64,000 nt of DNA. It comes from Herbaspirillum chlorophenolicum (GTDB lineage: Bacteria; Pseudomonadota; Gammaproteobacteria; Burkholderiales; Burkholderiaceae_D). A program made the translations under genes and the position numbers. Positions 21,002 to 31,055 of this stretch are shown one piece after another (the stretch's first letter is position 1; each line of letters opens with the position of its first letter). The notes under the pieces were generated by a model. It had not been told where the DNA came from and ran no database searches. It was given only the letters and a program-made list of their open reading frames with translations. The DNA lies in the NCBI RefSeq assembly GCF_001189955.1, contig NZ_LFLT01000013.1, forward strand, positions 54,771-118,770. The letters run 5' to 3'.

Positions 21002-21556
21002 TCAGGACTTCAGCTGGCGCCAGACGAAACCGACTTCGTCCAGCTCGGTGCCGTCGTCCCAGGTGAAGGTCTGCTCGAACAACTGTTCGGCTCCCAGCGC
21101 CTTGAAAAATTCCCGTGCGCCTTCGTTCTTGGCCAGCACCCAGACCATCAGGCCGGTAGCGCCGGCGCTGATCAGGGTCGCCGCCACGTTGGCCAGCAGT
21201 TTCTTGCCCAGGCCGCGGCGCTGCTCGTCAGGCAGCACGCAGATGGCAGAGAGCTCGGCGTCGCAGCCGAACTTGCTGTCGGCCAGCGTCATGCCCGAGG
21301 CGAAACCGATGATCTCGCCACCGGCTTCGGCCACGAAGGTGCAGGCCGCGTCCGACGAGGCGCCCAGCACCTGCTCCCACAGCTTCACGCTCTGCTCGGG
21401 CTGCAAGCTGTCCAGGTAGCTGTCGGGCACCAGGCCACGATAGCTGGCACGCCAGCTATCGATGCGCACGCCGGCAATCGATGCCGCGTCCGAAGCACGG
21501 GCGCGCCGGATCGTCACTTGCTCGGTCGATGCGCCCGTTGGTACTGCTTGTGTCAT
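21002..21556 (-). CDS. GNAT family N-acetyltransferase
   Basis: A 184-residue acetyl-CoA-dependent transferase fold: VTIRRARASDAASIAGVRIDSW at the start, the core motif ELSAICVLPDEQRRGLGKKL (acetyl-CoA pyrophosphate loop), and WVLAKNEGAREFFKALGAE. The substrate is unknown. AAGGA before the ATG at 21554-21556 sets the start. It begins 19 bases after the tkt stop on the same strand, so it is probably co-transcribed with tkt. Confidence 0.9.
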   Translation of the reverse strand: MTQAVPTGASTEQVTIRRARASDAASIAGVRIDSWRASYRGLVPDSYLDSLQPEQSVKLWEQVLGASSDAACTFVAEAGGEIIGFASGMTLADSKFGCDAELSAICVLPDEQRRGLGKKLLANVAATLISAGATGLMVWVLAKNEGAREFFKALGAEQLFEQTFTWDDGTELDEVGFVWRQLKS

Positions 21557-21575
21557 TGCGTTGTCCTTCGGGGGA

Positions 21576-23570
21576 TCAGGCCAGCAGCTGCTTGGCCTTG
21601 CCCACCACGTTCTCGACGGTGAAGCCGAAATGCTTGAACAGCACACCGGCCGGCGCCGATTCGCCGAAGGTGTCGATGCCGACCACGGCGCCTTCCAGGC
21701 CCACGTACTTGTACCAGAAGGCAGTCACGCCGGCTTCGATGGCCAGGCGCGGCAAGCCCTTGGGCAGCACGGATGCCTTGTAGGCGGCGTCTTGGCGGTC
21801 GAACACGTCGGTCGACGGCATCGACACCAGGCGCACGGCGATGCCGTCGGCAGCCAGCGCATCGGCAGCCTTGGTCGCCAGTTCGATTTCGGAACCGGTG
21901 GCGATGATCACCAGCTTGGCATCAGCCGCATCACGCAGCACGTAGCCGCCGCGCGCGATGTCCTTGATCTGGGCGTCGGTGCGCTCCTGGAACGGCAGGT
22001 TCTGGCGCGAGAAGATCAGGGTGCTGGGGCCGTCGTTGCGCTTGATGGATTCAGCCCAGGCCACGGCGGATTCGGTGGTGTCGCACGGACGCCAGTTGTC
22101 CAGGTTGGGGATCAGGCGCAGGCTGGAGACGTGTTCCACCGACTGGTGGGTCGGGCCGTCTTCACCCAGGCCGATCGAGTCGTGGGTGAACACGAACAGC
22201 GAGCGGATCTTCATCAGCGCAGCCATGCGCAACGCATTGCGGCTGTAGTCGGAGAAAGTCAGGAAAGTAGCGCCGAACGGCAGGTAGCCGCCGTGCAGGG
22301 CGATGCCGTTCATCATGGCGCTCATGCCGAATTCGCGCACACCGTAGTTGATGTGGTTGCCGGCCTGGTTGGCGCGCACTGCCACCGATTCCTTCCAGTT
22401 GGTCAGGTTGGAGCCGGTCAGGTCGGCCGAACCGCCCAGGAATTCCGGCAGCACCTGCGCATAGGCCTGGATGGCGTTCTGGCTGGCCTTGCGGGTGGCG
22501 ATGTTTTCCTTCTTCTCGACGGTGGAGGCGATATAGGCGGCCACGGTCTTGTCGAAATCGTCCGGCAGCTCGCCCTTGATGCGGCGCTGCAGTTCGGCGG
22601 CTTCGGCCGGGAACTTGGCGGAATAGGCGGCGAACAGCTTGTTCCACTCGCCTTCCAGTTGCGCGCCGTTGGCCTTGGCATCCCATGCCGAATAGACGTC
22701 GGCCGGGATCTCAAACGGTGCGGAAGTCCAGCCCAGCGCTTCGCGCACGGCAGCGATTTCCTTGTCGCCCAGCGCGGCGCCGTGCACCTTGTCGGTGCCG
22801 GCCAGGTTGGGCGAACCCTTGCCGATCACGGTACGGCAGCAGATCAGGGTCGGCTTGTCGGCCAGCTTGGCCTGGTGGATGGCGGCGTTGACCGCTTCCA
22901 CGTTGTGGCCGTCCACGGCGGGGATGACGTGCCAGCCATAGGCTTCGAAGCGCTTCGGGGTATCGTCCTTGAACCAGCCTTCGACGTGGCCGTCGATGGA
23001 AATGCCGTTGTCGTCGTACAGCACGATCAGCTTGGACAGGTTCAGCACGCCAGCCAGCGAACAGGCTTCATGCGAAATGCCTTCCATCAGGCAACCGTCG
23101 CCGACGAAGGCGTAGGTGTAATGGTCGACCACGGCCAGGTCGGGCTTGTTGAATTCGGCGGCCAGCAGCTTCTCGGCCAGCGCCATGCCCACGGCATTGG
23201 TGATGCCCTGGCCCAGCGGGCCGGTGGTGGTTTCCACGCCCGGGGTGATGTGCACTTCCGGGTGGCCGGCAGTCTTGGAATGCAGTTGGCGGAAGTTCTT
23301 GATCTCTTCCATCGGCAGGTCGTAGCCGGTCAGGTGCAGCAGCGCGTAGTGCAGCATCGAACCGTGGCCGTTGGACAGCACGAAGCGATCGCGGTTGGAC
23401 CATTGCGGATTGGCAGGGTTGTGGCGGTAATGCTTGGCCCACAGCGCCACGGCGATTTCCGCCATCCCCATCGGCATGCCCGGGTGTCCAGAATTTGCTT
23501 TTTGTACAGCGTCCATCGCCAGCGCGCGGATCGCGTTGGCCATCTTATCGGTGGGGAGAGTGGAAATCAT
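21576..23570 (-). CDS. tkt: Transketolase
   Basis: Thiamine-diphosphate enzyme that moves two-carbon units between sugar phosphates in the pentose phosphate pathway and makes erythrose 4-phosphate, a substrate of AroG. The 664-residue protein has the start [21 protein letters not shown], the TPP motif [13 protein letters not shown] ending in a conserved Asn-type loop, and the middle-domain ADLTGSNLT. The chosen ATG (23568-23570) is the family start; no clear Shine-Dalgarno is seen. The 238 bases to the divergent rsmE contain a CCCCGGA/TCCGGGG hairpin at 23677-23694. Confidence 0.97.
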   Translation of the reverse strand: MISTLPTDKMANAIRALAMDAVQKANSGHPGMPMGMAEIAVALWAKHYRHNPANPQWSNRDRFVLSNGHGSMLHYALLHLTGYDLPMEEIKNFRQLHSKTAGHPEVHITPGVETTTGPLGQGITNAVGMALAEKLLAAEFNKPDLAVVDHYTYAFVGDGCLMEGISHEACSLAGVLNLSKLIVLYDDNGISIDGHVEGWFKDDTPKRFEAYGWHVIPAVDGHNVEAVNAAIHQAKLADKPTLICCRTVIGKGSPNLAGTDKVHGAALGDKEIAAVREALGWTSAPFEIPADVYSAWDAKANGAQLEGEWNKLFAAYSAKFPAEAAELQRRIKGELPDDFDKTVAAYIASTVEKKENIATRKASQNAIQAYAQVLPEFLGGSADLTGSNLTNWKESVAVRANQAGNHINYGVREFGMSAMMNGIALHGGYLPFGATFLTFSDYSRNALRMAALMKIRSLFVFTHDSIGLGEDGPTHQSVEHVSSLRLIPNLDNWRPCDTTESAVAWAESIKRNDGPSTLIFSRQNLPFQERTDAQIKDIARGGYVLRDAADAKLVIIATGSEIELATKAADALAADGIAVRLVSMPSTDVFDRQDAAYKASVLPKGLPRLAIEAGVTAFWYKYVGLEGAVVGIDTFGESAPAGVLFKHFGFTVENVVGKAKQLLA

Positions 23571-23808
23571 GTCGGTGTCAGAGAGTTGCTGGATGCGCCC
23601 GCAGGCGCCAAAAACCTGTATCGGGGAGCCAACGCCCTGTTGCCGCCGGCTCCGATGCTGCCATTCAAATGCAAACCCCGGAAATGTCCGGGGTCGCGCG
23701 GGGCTATATTTTACCAGAGAGCGTCCGGACTCACGCCACAAATGGGCCGGAAGCCGATGCAGAGGTAAAATCCGGGATCGCTCCATCATTATCGCCAAGA
23801 TCCAATCC

Positions 23809-24534
23809 ATGCCCCGTTTCTTTTGTCCGCAAGCCCTCAGCATCGGGGCCTCCCTGGTTCTGCCCGACCATGTAGCCCATCACGTCCAGGTGCTGCGGCT
23901 GCAGCCGGGCGACCATGTCACGCTGTTCAACGGCGAAGGCGGCGAGTACACCGCCACCCTGACCGCCATTGAAAAGAAGCGCGCCCATGCCGAAGTCAAG
24001 ACCTTCTCTCCGCGCGAAGCCGAACTGCCCTACGCGCTGACGCTGGCGCAGGCGCTGCCGGAAGGCGCCAAGATGGACTGGATCGTGGAAAAAGCCGTCG
24101 AACTGGGCGCCACCGCCCTCGTCCCGCTGGCCGCGCAGCGCTGCGTGGTGCGGCTGTCGGGCGAACGGGCCGAGAAAAAGCAGGTGCATTGGCAGGGCAT
24201 CGTGCAGTCCGCCGTCGAACAATGCGGCCGCAACCGCTTGCCGCACCTGGCCGAATTGTCAGAATTCCGCCGCTGGATCGCCCAGAGCGACCTGCACCGC
24301 CGCATCCTGCTGTCGCCGCGCGGCGAGCAGCCCCTGTCGGGCTGGGCGCGCCATCATCCGCCGCAAGCGGTGACCCTGATCGTCGGCCCCGAAGGCGGCT
24401 TCAATGAAGAAGAGGAACAACTCGCCTGCGCGCAAGGCGCCTTGATGCTGTCCATGGGGCCTCGCGTGCTGCGCACCGAGACGGCCGGCATGGCGGCCCT
24501 TTCGGCCTTGAATGCGATTTGGGGAGAGATGTAG
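23809..24534 (+). CDS. rsmE: 16S rRNA (uracil1498-N3)-methyltransferase
   Basis: Methylates N3 of U1498 in 16S rRNA using S-adenosylmethionine. The 241-residue SPOUT-knot protein has an N-terminal PUA-like part ([19 protein letters not shown]) and the C-terminal knot with [14 protein letters not shown] and [15 protein letters not shown] ending ([16 protein letters not shown]). The frame is open to 23434, but the ATG at 23809-23811 matches the family start. It is divergent from tkt and followed by ribF. Confidence 0.95.
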   Translation: MPRFFCPQALSIGASLVLPDHVAHHVQVLRLQPGDHVTLFNGEGGEYTATLTAIEKKRAHAEVKTFSPREAELPYALTLAQALPEGAKMDWIVEKAVELGATALVPLAAQRCVVRLSGERAEKKQVHWQGIVQSAVEQCGRNRLPHLAELSEFRRWIAQSDLHRRILLSPRGEQPLSGWARHHPPQAVTLIVGPEGGFNEEEEQLACAQGALMLSMGPRVLRTETAGMAALSALNAIWGEM

Positions 24535-24604
24535 ACATCCAATTATTTCCACAAGGAAATTATCTGTACCGACCCGATTGCGCCGATTCCAGCCATCAAA
24601 TCAA

Positions 24605-24642
24605 GGAAAGCCTCCGAAAACATTTATAATGGAAGGCTTTTG
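24605..24642 (+). terminator. Hairpin between rsmE and ribF containing a -10-like TATAAT
   Basis: AAAGCCTCC and GGAAGGCTTTT form an imperfect stem followed by T, which would end rsmE transcription. TATAAT at 24625-24630 lies inside the loop and could be the -10 of a ribF promoter; no good -35 is seen. Confidence 0.5.
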
Positions 24643-24680
24643 CAACAGAGTCACTTTCCAGCGTTTCAATCAGCTTTTCA

Positions 24681-25658
24681 ATGAAGGTATTTCGCGGACT
24701 TCCCAATGCCGAATCACGAGCGCCCTGCGCTTTGACGATCGGCAATTTCGACGGCGTGCATCTCGGCCACCAGGCCCTGCTGGCGCGCGTGCGCGAAGCT
24801 GCCGGCCGCCTCGGCCTGGATGCCGCGGTGATGACCTTCGAGCCGCACCCGCGTGAATTCTTCGCGCAACTGGCAGGCAAGCCGGAAAACGCACCGGCGC
24901 GTATCGCCAACCTGCGCGACAAGCTTCAGTCGCTGGCCGACTCCGGCATCGACCGGGTGATCGTCGAACATTTCGGCAGCCACTTCGCCGCGCTTTCGCC
25001 GCAAGACTTCATTGAAAAGATCCTGGTGCAAGGCCTGCACGTTCGCTGGCTGATGGTCGGCGACGACTTCTGCTTCGGCGCGCGCCGCGCCGGCAATCTG
25101 GACACCCTGATCGAAGCGGGCAAGAAATACGGCTTTGAAGTGCACTCCATGCCGACCGTGACCAATGCCGGCGTGCGCATTTCTTCGTCGGCCGTGCGCG
25201 CAGCGCTGGCCAAGGGCGATTTTGACCTGGCGCGCCAGTTACTGGGCCATCCCTACTCGATCAGCGGCCATGTGGTCCACGGCAAGAAACTGGGCCGCAC
25301 CATCGGTTTCCCTACGCTGAACATGCGCGTGGGCCACAAGCATCCGGCGTTGTCGGGCATCTTCGTGGTACAAGTGCACGGCCTCGGCGACCGTCCGCTG
25401 CCGGCGGTGGCCAGCCTGGGCGTGCGCCCGACCGTGGACGACAGCGGCCGCGTGCTGCTGGAAACCCATTTGCTGGACTTCGAGGGCGACTGCTACGGCA
25501 AGCTCCTGCGCGTGGATTTCCTGAAAAAACTGCGTGACGAAGAGAAGTACGTCGACCTGCCCACGCTGACTGCGGCGATTGCACGCGATGCCGAACAGGC
25601 ACGCGCCTATTTCCGCGAAAACGCCGGCTTCGCCATTTCGGCGACCGACCGAATTTGA
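24681..25658 (+). CDS. ribF: Bifunctional riboflavin kinase/FAD synthetase
   Basis: Makes FMN from riboflavin and then FAD. The 325-residue protein has the FAD-synthetase nucleotidyltransferase motif GNFDGVHLGH at 21-30, the block VGDDFCFGARRAGN, and the C-terminal riboflavin-kinase motif GRTIGFPTLNM followed by SGIFVVQV. It heads the run ribF-ileS-lspA-coaBC-dut, an order widely conserved in proteobacteria. ileS begins 123 bases downstream. Confidence 0.97.
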   Translation: MKVFRGLPNAESRAPCALTIGNFDGVHLGHQALLARVREAAGRLGLDAAVMTFEPHPREFFAQLAGKPENAPARIANLRDKLQSLADSGIDRVIVEHFGSHFAALSPQDFIEKILVQGLHVRWLMVGDDFCFGARRAGNLDTLIEAGKKYGFEVHSMPTVTNAGVRISSSAVRAALAKGDFDLARQLLGHPYSISGHVVHGKKLGRTIGFPTLNMRVGHKHPALSGIFVVQVHGLGDRPLPAVASLGVRPTVDDSGRVLLETHLLDFEGDCYGKLLRVDFLKKLRDEEKYVDLPTLTAAIARDAEQARAYFRENAGFAISATDRI

Positions 25659-25781
25659 CGCTGGCAGCCGGCCGGCCTCCACGCCAGCCGCCGTCCAGCT
25701 CTCCGCTCCAGTTCTCCGTATTTGCGCCGCGCCCCATGCGGCGCCATCAGAATCAACCAGCATCCATCAGAGAAATTTGTC

Positions 25782-28676
25782 ATGTCCAACAATGAATCGC
25801 CGGCCAAGCCGGGCAAGCAGGAAAAACAAGGCAAGGCGCCCTCCAAGTACCCGGTCAACATGACCGAAACCGCGTTCCCTATGCGCGGCGACCTGGCCAA
25901 GCGCGAACCGCAATGGGTCAAGCAATGGCAGGAAAAGAAAATCTACGACCGCATCCGCAAGGCTTCCGCCGGCCGCCCCAAGTTCATCCTGCATGACGGC
26001 CCACCATACGCCAACGGCGAGATCCACCTGGGCCACGCCGTCAACAAGATCCTGAAGGACATGATCGTCAAGGCCCGCAACATGGCCGGCTTCGACGCGC
26101 CCTACGTGCCGGGCTGGGACTGCCACGGCATGCCCATCGAGATCCAGATCGAGAAGAAGTACGGCAAGAACCTGCCGGTGGCCGAAGTGCAAGCCAAGGC
26201 GCGCGCCTATGCCAACGAGCAGATCGAACTGCAAAAGAAGGACTTCATCCGCCTGGGCCTGTTGGGCGAATGGGACAACCCGTACAAGACCATGAACTTC
26301 TCCAATGAAGCCGACGAGCTGCGCGCGCTCGGCACCATCCTCGAGAAGGGTTACGTCTACCGCGGCCTCAAGCCGGTGAACTGGTGCTTCGACTGCGGCT
26401 CGGCGCTGGCTGAGGCTGAAGTGGAATACCAGGACAAGCGCGATCCGGCCATCGACGTCGGCTTCCCGTTTGCCGAGCCGGACAAGATCGCGGCCGCCTT
26501 CGGCCTGCCCAAGCTGCCGACCGACAAGGGCTACATCGTCATCTGGACCACCACGCCCTGGACCATCCCGTCCAACCAGGCGCTGAACGTGCATCCTGAA
26601 TTCGACTACGCGCTGGTGCAGACCACCCGCAACGGCGAGCCGCTGCTGCTGATCCTGGCCAAGGATCTGGTCGAGTCCTGCCTGCAGCGCTTCGGCCTGG
26701 AAGGCAGCGTGATCGCCACCACCCAGGGCGAGAAGCTTTCGCTGATCAATTTCCGCCACCCGCTGGCCGCCGCCAACAAGGGCTATGACCGCCTGTCGCC
26801 GGTCTATCTGGGCGACTACGTGACCGCCGACAGCGGCACCGGCATCGTCCACTCGGCACCGGCCTACGGCATCGAAGACTTCATCTCGTGCAAGGCGCAC
26901 GGCATGAAGGACGACGACTTCATCAACCCGGTCATGGGCGACGGCCGCTACGCCTCTTCGCTGCCGCTGTTTGCCGGCATGACCATCTGGGAAGCCTCCA
27001 AGCCGATCTGCTCGGCGCTGGAACAAGCCGGCTCGCTGTTCAAACTGGTCATGTTCGACCACAGCTACATGCACTGCTGGCGCCACAAGACGCCGATCAT
27101 CTACCGCGCCACCTCGCAATGGTTCGCCACCATGGACAACACGCCCAAGGATGGCGGCAAGAGCCTGCGCGAAACCGCGCTGCAAGGCATCGAAGACACC
27201 GCCTTCTTCCCCGCCTGGGGCAAGGCGCGCCTGCACGGCATGATCGCCAACCGTCCGGACTGGACGCTGTCGCGCCAGCGCCAATGGGGCGTGCCGATGG
27301 CCTTCTTCGTGCACAAGGAAACCGGCGCGCTGCACCCGCGCACGCCCGAACTGATCGAGCAGGTCGCGCAGCGCATCGAACAAGGCGGCATCGAAGCCTG
27401 GCAAGCGCTGGACCCCAAGGAATTGCTGGGCGACGAGGCCGACCAGTACCTCAAGAACAAGGACACGCTGGACGTCTGGTTCGACTCCGGCTCGACCCAC
27501 CAGACCGTGCTGCGCGGCTCCCACAAGCAGGAGCTGCAGTTCCCGGCCGACCTCTACCTGGAAGGCTCGGACCAGCACCGCGGCTGGTTCCACTCGTCGC
27601 TGCTGACTTCTTCCATGCTCAACGGCTGCGCGCCCTACAAGGCTTTGCTCACGCACGGTTTCGTGGTGGACGGCGAAGGCCGCAAGATGTCGAAGTCGCT
27701 CAAGAACGGCGTGGAGCCGCAGAAAGTCGCCGACTCGCTGGGCGCGGAAATCCTGCGCCTGTGGGTAGCGTCGAGCGATTACTCCGGCGAGATCTCGATC
27801 TCCGATGAAATCCTGAAGCGCGTCACCGAATCTTATCGCCGCATCCGCAACACGCTGCGCTTCCTGCTGGCCAACACCTCCGACTTCGATCCGGCCCAAC
27901 ACGCCGTGCCGCTGGCCGAGCTGCTGGAAATCGACCGCTACGCGATCGCCAACATGACGCGCCTGCAAGCCGAGGTGCTGACGCACTTCGAGTCGTTTGA
28001 ATTCCATCCGGTGGTGGCCAAGCTGCAGATGTACTGCTCGGAAGACCTGGGCGGCTTCTACCTCGACATCCTCAAGGACCGCCTGTACACCAGTGGCGTC
28101 GATTCGGCTGCACGCCGCTCCGCGCAGACTGCGATCTGGCACATCACCCAGGCGCTGCTGCGCCTGATGGCCCCGATCCTGTCGTTCACCGCGGAAGAGG
28201 CATGGAGCTTCTTCGCCGGCAAGGACGCCTTCGAGCAAAGCGGCGAAACCATCTTCTCGCAGACGTACTACACCCTGCCCGAGGTAGCGGATGCCGACGC
28301 GCTGCTGGCCAAGTTCGCCGTGCTGCATGACGTGCGTGCGACAGTGACCAAGCAACTGGAAGAAGTGCGTATTGCCGGCGGCATCGGTTCCTCGCTGCAG
28401 GCCGAAGTCGAACTCAAGGCGGCCGGCGACAAGGCGGCCGTACTGGAAAGCCTGGGCGACGACCTGAAATTCGTACTGATCACCTCCGGCGCCAAAGTGA
28501 CCGAGGTGGGCTCGGCGGAAGAGGAAACCGTGGTCGTCACGCCTTCGACCTACCAGAAATGTGAACGCTGCTGGCACTATCGCGCCGATGTCGGGTCTCA
28601 TGCCGAGCATCCTGGCCTGTGCGGCCGCTGCTTCGCCAACCTGTTCGGCCAGGGCGAGCAACGCCGCTTCGCCTGA
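25782..28676 (+). CDS. ileS: Isoleucyl-tRNA synthetase
   Basis: Charges tRNA-Ile with isoleucine and edits valine. The 964-residue class I enzyme has the HIGH-type motif IHLGH near 81-85, the editing (CP1) domain including the [19 protein letters not shown] segment, GRKMSKS in the catalytic core, and a C-terminal zinc finger KCERCWHY...LCGRC. An N-terminal Lys-rich extension of about 25 residues precedes the core. ATG 25782 was chosen because it starts the conserved MSNNES leader close to the family start; the frame is open to 25722. Confidence 0.98.
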   Translation: MSNNESPAKPGKQEKQGKAPSKYPVNMTETAFPMRGDLAKREPQWVKQWQEKKIYDRIRKASAGRPKFILHDGPPYANGEIHLGHAVNKILKDMIVKARNMAGFDAPYVPGWDCHGMPIEIQIEKKYGKNLPVAEVQAKARAYANEQIELQKKDFIRLGLLGEWDNPYKTMNFSNEADELRALGTILEKGYVYRGLKPVNWCFDCGSALAEAEVEYQDKRDPAIDVGFPFAEPDKIAAAFGLPKLPTDKGYIVIWTTTPWTIPSNQALNVHPEFDYALVQTTRNGEPLLLILAKDLVESCLQRFGLEGSVIATTQGEKLSLINFRHPLAAANKGYDRLSPVYLGDYVTADSGTGIVHSAPAYGIEDFISCKAHGMKDDDFINPVMGDGRYASSLPLFAGMTIWEASKPICSALEQAGSLFKLVMFDHSYMHCWRHKTPIIYRATSQWFATMDNTPKDGGKSLRETALQGIEDTAFFPAWGKARLHGMIANRPDWTLSRQRQWGVPMAFFVHKETGALHPRTPELIEQVAQRIEQGGIEAWQALDPKELLGDEADQYLKNKDTLDVWFDSGSTHQTVLRGSHKQELQFPADLYLEGSDQHRGWFHSSLLTSSMLNGCAPYKALLTHGFVVDGEGRKMSKSLKNGVEPQKVADSLGAEILRLWVASSDYSGEISISDEILKRVTESYRRIRNTLRFLLANTSDFDPAQHAVPLAELLEIDRYAIANMTRLQAEVLTHFESFEFHPVVAKLQMYCSEDLGGFYLDILKDRLYTSGVDSAARRSAQTAIWHITQALLRLMAPILSFTAEEAWSFFAGKDAFEQSGETIFSQTYYTLPEVADADALLAKFAVLHDVRATVTKQLEEVRIAGGIGSSLQAEVELKAAGDKAAVLESLGDDLKFVLITSGAKVTEVGSAEEETVVVTPSTYQKCERCWHYRADVGSHAEHPGLCGRCFANLFGQGEQRRFA

Positions 28677-28750
28677 CCCGACCGATGCAAGCCGTTCTTC
28701 GCCCGGCTCCCTGGCGAAGAACGGCATCCCAGCCTTCAACAAGAACTCTC

Positions 28751-29266
28751 ATGGCAACCAAAAAGCGCTCTTCCTCTTCCGGTCCGACCGCCTCGGTGCA
28801 GGGCCTCTTGCCGTGGATCGGCATTGCCGCCATCGTGCTGCTGCTGGACCAGCTCACCAAGATCACCATCCTCAAGCTGTTCCACTACGGCGAATCGCTG
28901 CCGGTGACCGGTTTCTTCAACCTCGTCCTAGTCTACAACAAGGGTGCGGCCTTCAGCTTCCTGGCCGCCAGCGGCGGCTGGCAGCGTTACCTGTTTACCG
29001 CCATCGGCATCGCGGCAGCGGTTTTCATCATCCACCTGCTGCGCAAGCACCCCGGCCAGCGCATGTTCTGCTGGGCGCTGGCGCTGATCCTGGGCGGTGC
29101 CATCGGCAACGTGATCGACCGCGTCGCCTACGGCCATGTGATCGACTTCCTTGACGTCTTTGTCGGCAACTGGCACTGGCCGGCCTTCAACCTGGCCGAT
29201 AGTGCGATTTGCGTAGGTGCGGTATTGTTCGTCGTGGACGAATTGCGCCGGGTTTCCAAGAAGTAA
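28751..29266 (+). CDS. lspA: Lipoprotein signal peptidase (signal peptidase II)
   Basis: Cuts the signal peptide from diacylglyceryl-modified prolipoproteins in the inner membrane. The 171-residue protein has four predicted helices; the catalytic aspartates are visible as D123 in NVIDRV and D150 in FNLADS, along with the conserved [11 protein letters not shown]. It starts 74 bases after ileS. Upstream in-frame residues overlap ileS, so ATG 28751 is preferred. Several lipoproteins in this window are likely substrates. Confidence 0.97.
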   Translation: MATKKRSSSSGPTASVQGLLPWIGIAAIVLLLDQLTKITILKLFHYGESLPVTGFFNLVLVYNKGAAFSFLAASGGWQRYLFTAIGIAAAVFIIHLLRKHPGQRMFCWALALILGGAIGNVIDRVAYGHVIDFLDVFVGNWHWPAFNLADSAICVGAVLFVVDELRRVSKK

Positions 29267-29331
29267 AGAATCCGCCGTTCGGCTCATGCGAAGCGCATGC
29301 TTCGCCTCATTCCGGGAGCAAGGAACAAGAC

Positions 29332-30528
29332 ATGGATCTCGCTGGCAAGAAAATCGTACTCGGCCTGACCGGTGGCGTGGCCTGCTACAAAGCCGCCATG
29401 CTGGCGCGTGAACTGGGCCGCGCCGGCGCTACCGTGCAGGTTGTCATGACGCAGGCGGCCACGCAGTTCATCACCACGGTCACCATGCAGGCACTGACCG
29501 GCAACACGGTCTACACCGACCAGTGGGATGCGCGCATCGCCAACAACATGCCGCACATCGACCTCACACGCGATGCCGACGCCATCGTGATCGTGCCCTG
29601 CTCCACCGATTTCATGTCCAAGCTGGCGCATGGCGCCTGCGACGACCTGCTCTCCACGCTGTGCATCGCGCGTCCGGCGCGCGTGCCGCTGATGGTGGCG
29701 CCGGCCATGAATGTGGAGATGTGGCAGAACCCGGCCACCCAGCGCAATGCGCGCCAGCTGCGTCAGGACGGCATCCTGCTGCTGGGCCCCGACGCCGGGG
29801 CGCAAGCCTGCGGTGAAATGGGCGAAGGCCGCATGCTGGAGCCTGCGCAATTGATGGAAGACATCATTGCCGCGTTCCAGCCCAAGCTGCTGGCCGGCCG
29901 CCGGGTGCTGCTTACTGCCGGCCCGACGTTCGAGCCGATCGACCCGGTGCGCGGCATCACTAATCTTTCCTCCGGCAAGATGGGCTACGCACTGGCGCGC
30001 GCCGCGCGCGAGGCCGGCGCCGACGTCATGCTGGTATCCGGCCCGACCGCGCTGGAGGTACCTCACGGCGTACAGCGCATCGACGTGCAGACCGCGCAGC
30101 AAATGCATGACGCCGTGATGGCCAACGTTGCCGGGCAAGACCTGTTCGTCGCAGTAGCGGCGGTGGCCGACTGGCGCGTGGCCAATGCCAGCACGCAAAA
30201 ACTGAAGAAGAATGCCGATGGCGGCGCGCCGCAATTGCAATTCACGCAGAATCCCGACATCCTCGCCGAAGTCGCAGCCCTGCCCCGGTGCCCCTATTGC
30301 GTAGGATTTGCCGCCGAATCGGAAAACCTCGCGCAATACGGCGCAGCCAAGCGGGCAAAGAAGAACATCCCGCTGCTGGTGGGCAACCTCGGCCCCCAGA
30401 CTTTTGGGCGCGATGACAATACCTTGATGCTGTTCGACGAACAAGGCCATACCAGCCTGCCGCATGCCGACAAACTGACACTGGCGCGCCAGCTGGTGCG
30501 TGAAATCGCGCGCCGCATGGCAGCCTGA
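29332..30528 (+). CDS. coaBC: Bifunctional phosphopantothenoylcysteine decarboxylase/phosphopantothenate-cysteine ligase
   Basis: Two steps of coenzyme A synthesis: ligation of cysteine to 4'-phosphopantothenate (CoaB, C-terminal) and decarboxylation (CoaC, N-terminal, FMN). The 398-residue protein shows LGLTGGVACYKAA, PAMNVEMWQNPATQRN, then ITNLSSGKMGYALA of the ligase and VGFAAESEN. AAGGA precedes the ATG at 29332-29334. A stem-loop GCGAAGC-GCAT-GCTTCGC at 29288-29305 lies in the 65-base gap after lspA. A terminator follows the gene. Confidence 0.97.
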   Translation: MDLAGKKIVLGLTGGVACYKAAMLARELGRAGATVQVVMTQAATQFITTVTMQALTGNTVYTDQWDARIANNMPHIDLTRDADAIVIVPCSTDFMSKLAHGACDDLLSTLCIARPARVPLMVAPAMNVEMWQNPATQRNARQLRQDGILLLGPDAGAQACGEMGEGRMLEPAQLMEDIIAAFQPKLLAGRRVLLTAGPTFEPIDPVRGITNLSSGKMGYALARAAREAGADVMLVSGPTALEVPHGVQRIDVQTAQQMHDAVMANVAGQDLFVAVAAVADWRVANASTQKLKKNADGGAPQLQFTQNPDILAEVAALPRCPYCVGFAAESENLAQYGAAKRAKKNIPLLVGNLGPQTFGRDDNTLMLFDEQGHTSLPHADKLTLARQLVREIARRMAA

Positions 30529-30536
30529 ATCCCCGC

Positions 30537-30567
30537 GGCCCGCGTCTTTCGCGGGCCATGTTTTTTT
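30537..30567 (+). terminator. Intrinsic terminator between coaBC and dut
   Basis: GGCCCGCG-TCTTT-CGCGGGCC followed by a run of seven T. It lies inside the otherwise continuous coaBC-dut run, so dut is either read through or has its own promoter. Confidence 0.9.
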
Positions 30568-30594
30568 ATCCTATTGAACCGGACAACCGCCTCC

Positions 30595-31044
30595 ATGAAG
30601 ACCATCGACATCAAGATCCTCGACCCGCGCATGCAAGACCAGTTGCCCGCCTACGCCACCCCCGGCAGCGCCGGCCTGGACCTGCGCGCCTGCATCGACG
30701 CGCCGCTGACGATCGCTCCCGGCAGCACCCATCTGATCCCCACCGGCCTGGCGATCCACCTGGCCGATTCCAACTATGCCGCCGTGATCCTGCCGCGCAG
30801 CGGCATGGGCCACAAGCATGGCATTGTGCTCGGCAACCTGGTCGGCCTGATCGATTCCGACTATCAGGGCCAATTGATGGTCTCGACATGGAACCGCGGT
30901 GCGACCGAATTTGTCCTAAACCCCATGGAACGCCTGGCCCAGTTGGTGATCGTCCCGGTACTGCAAATCGGCTTCAATGTGGTGGCAGAATTCGATAGCA
31001 GCGAGCGCGGCGCCGGCGGCTTCGGCAGCACAGGCAAACACTGA
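30595..31044 (+). CDS. dut: dUTP diphosphatase
   Basis: Hydrolyses dUTP to dUMP, keeping uracil out of DNA and feeding dTMP synthesis. The 149-residue trimeric dUTPase has the five motifs in order, including [30 protein letters not shown], and the C-terminal GGFGSTG arm. ATG 30595 is the family start; two codons further upstream are in frame but unlikely. The stop overlaps the ATG of a possible longer form of the next gene by one base. Confidence 0.98.
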   Translation: MKTIDIKILDPRMQDQLPAYATPGSAGLDLRACIDAPLTIAPGSTHLIPTGLAIHLADSNYAAVILPRSGMGHKHGIVLGNLVGLIDSDYQGQLMVSTWNRGATEFVLNPMERLAQLVIVPVLQIGFNVVAEFDSSERGAGGFGSTGKH

Positions 31045-31055
31045 TGGAGAACCGA

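Noticed and set aside
23677..23694. CCCCGGA/TCCGGGG hairpin upstream of tkt as a terminator or riboswitch
   Set aside because: Seven-base stem without T-run or conserved riboswitch features; could be chance in GC-rich DNA.
25767..28742. 991-codon frame opposite ileS
   Set aside because: Fully antisense to ileS with the same shadow composition and no recognisable motif.
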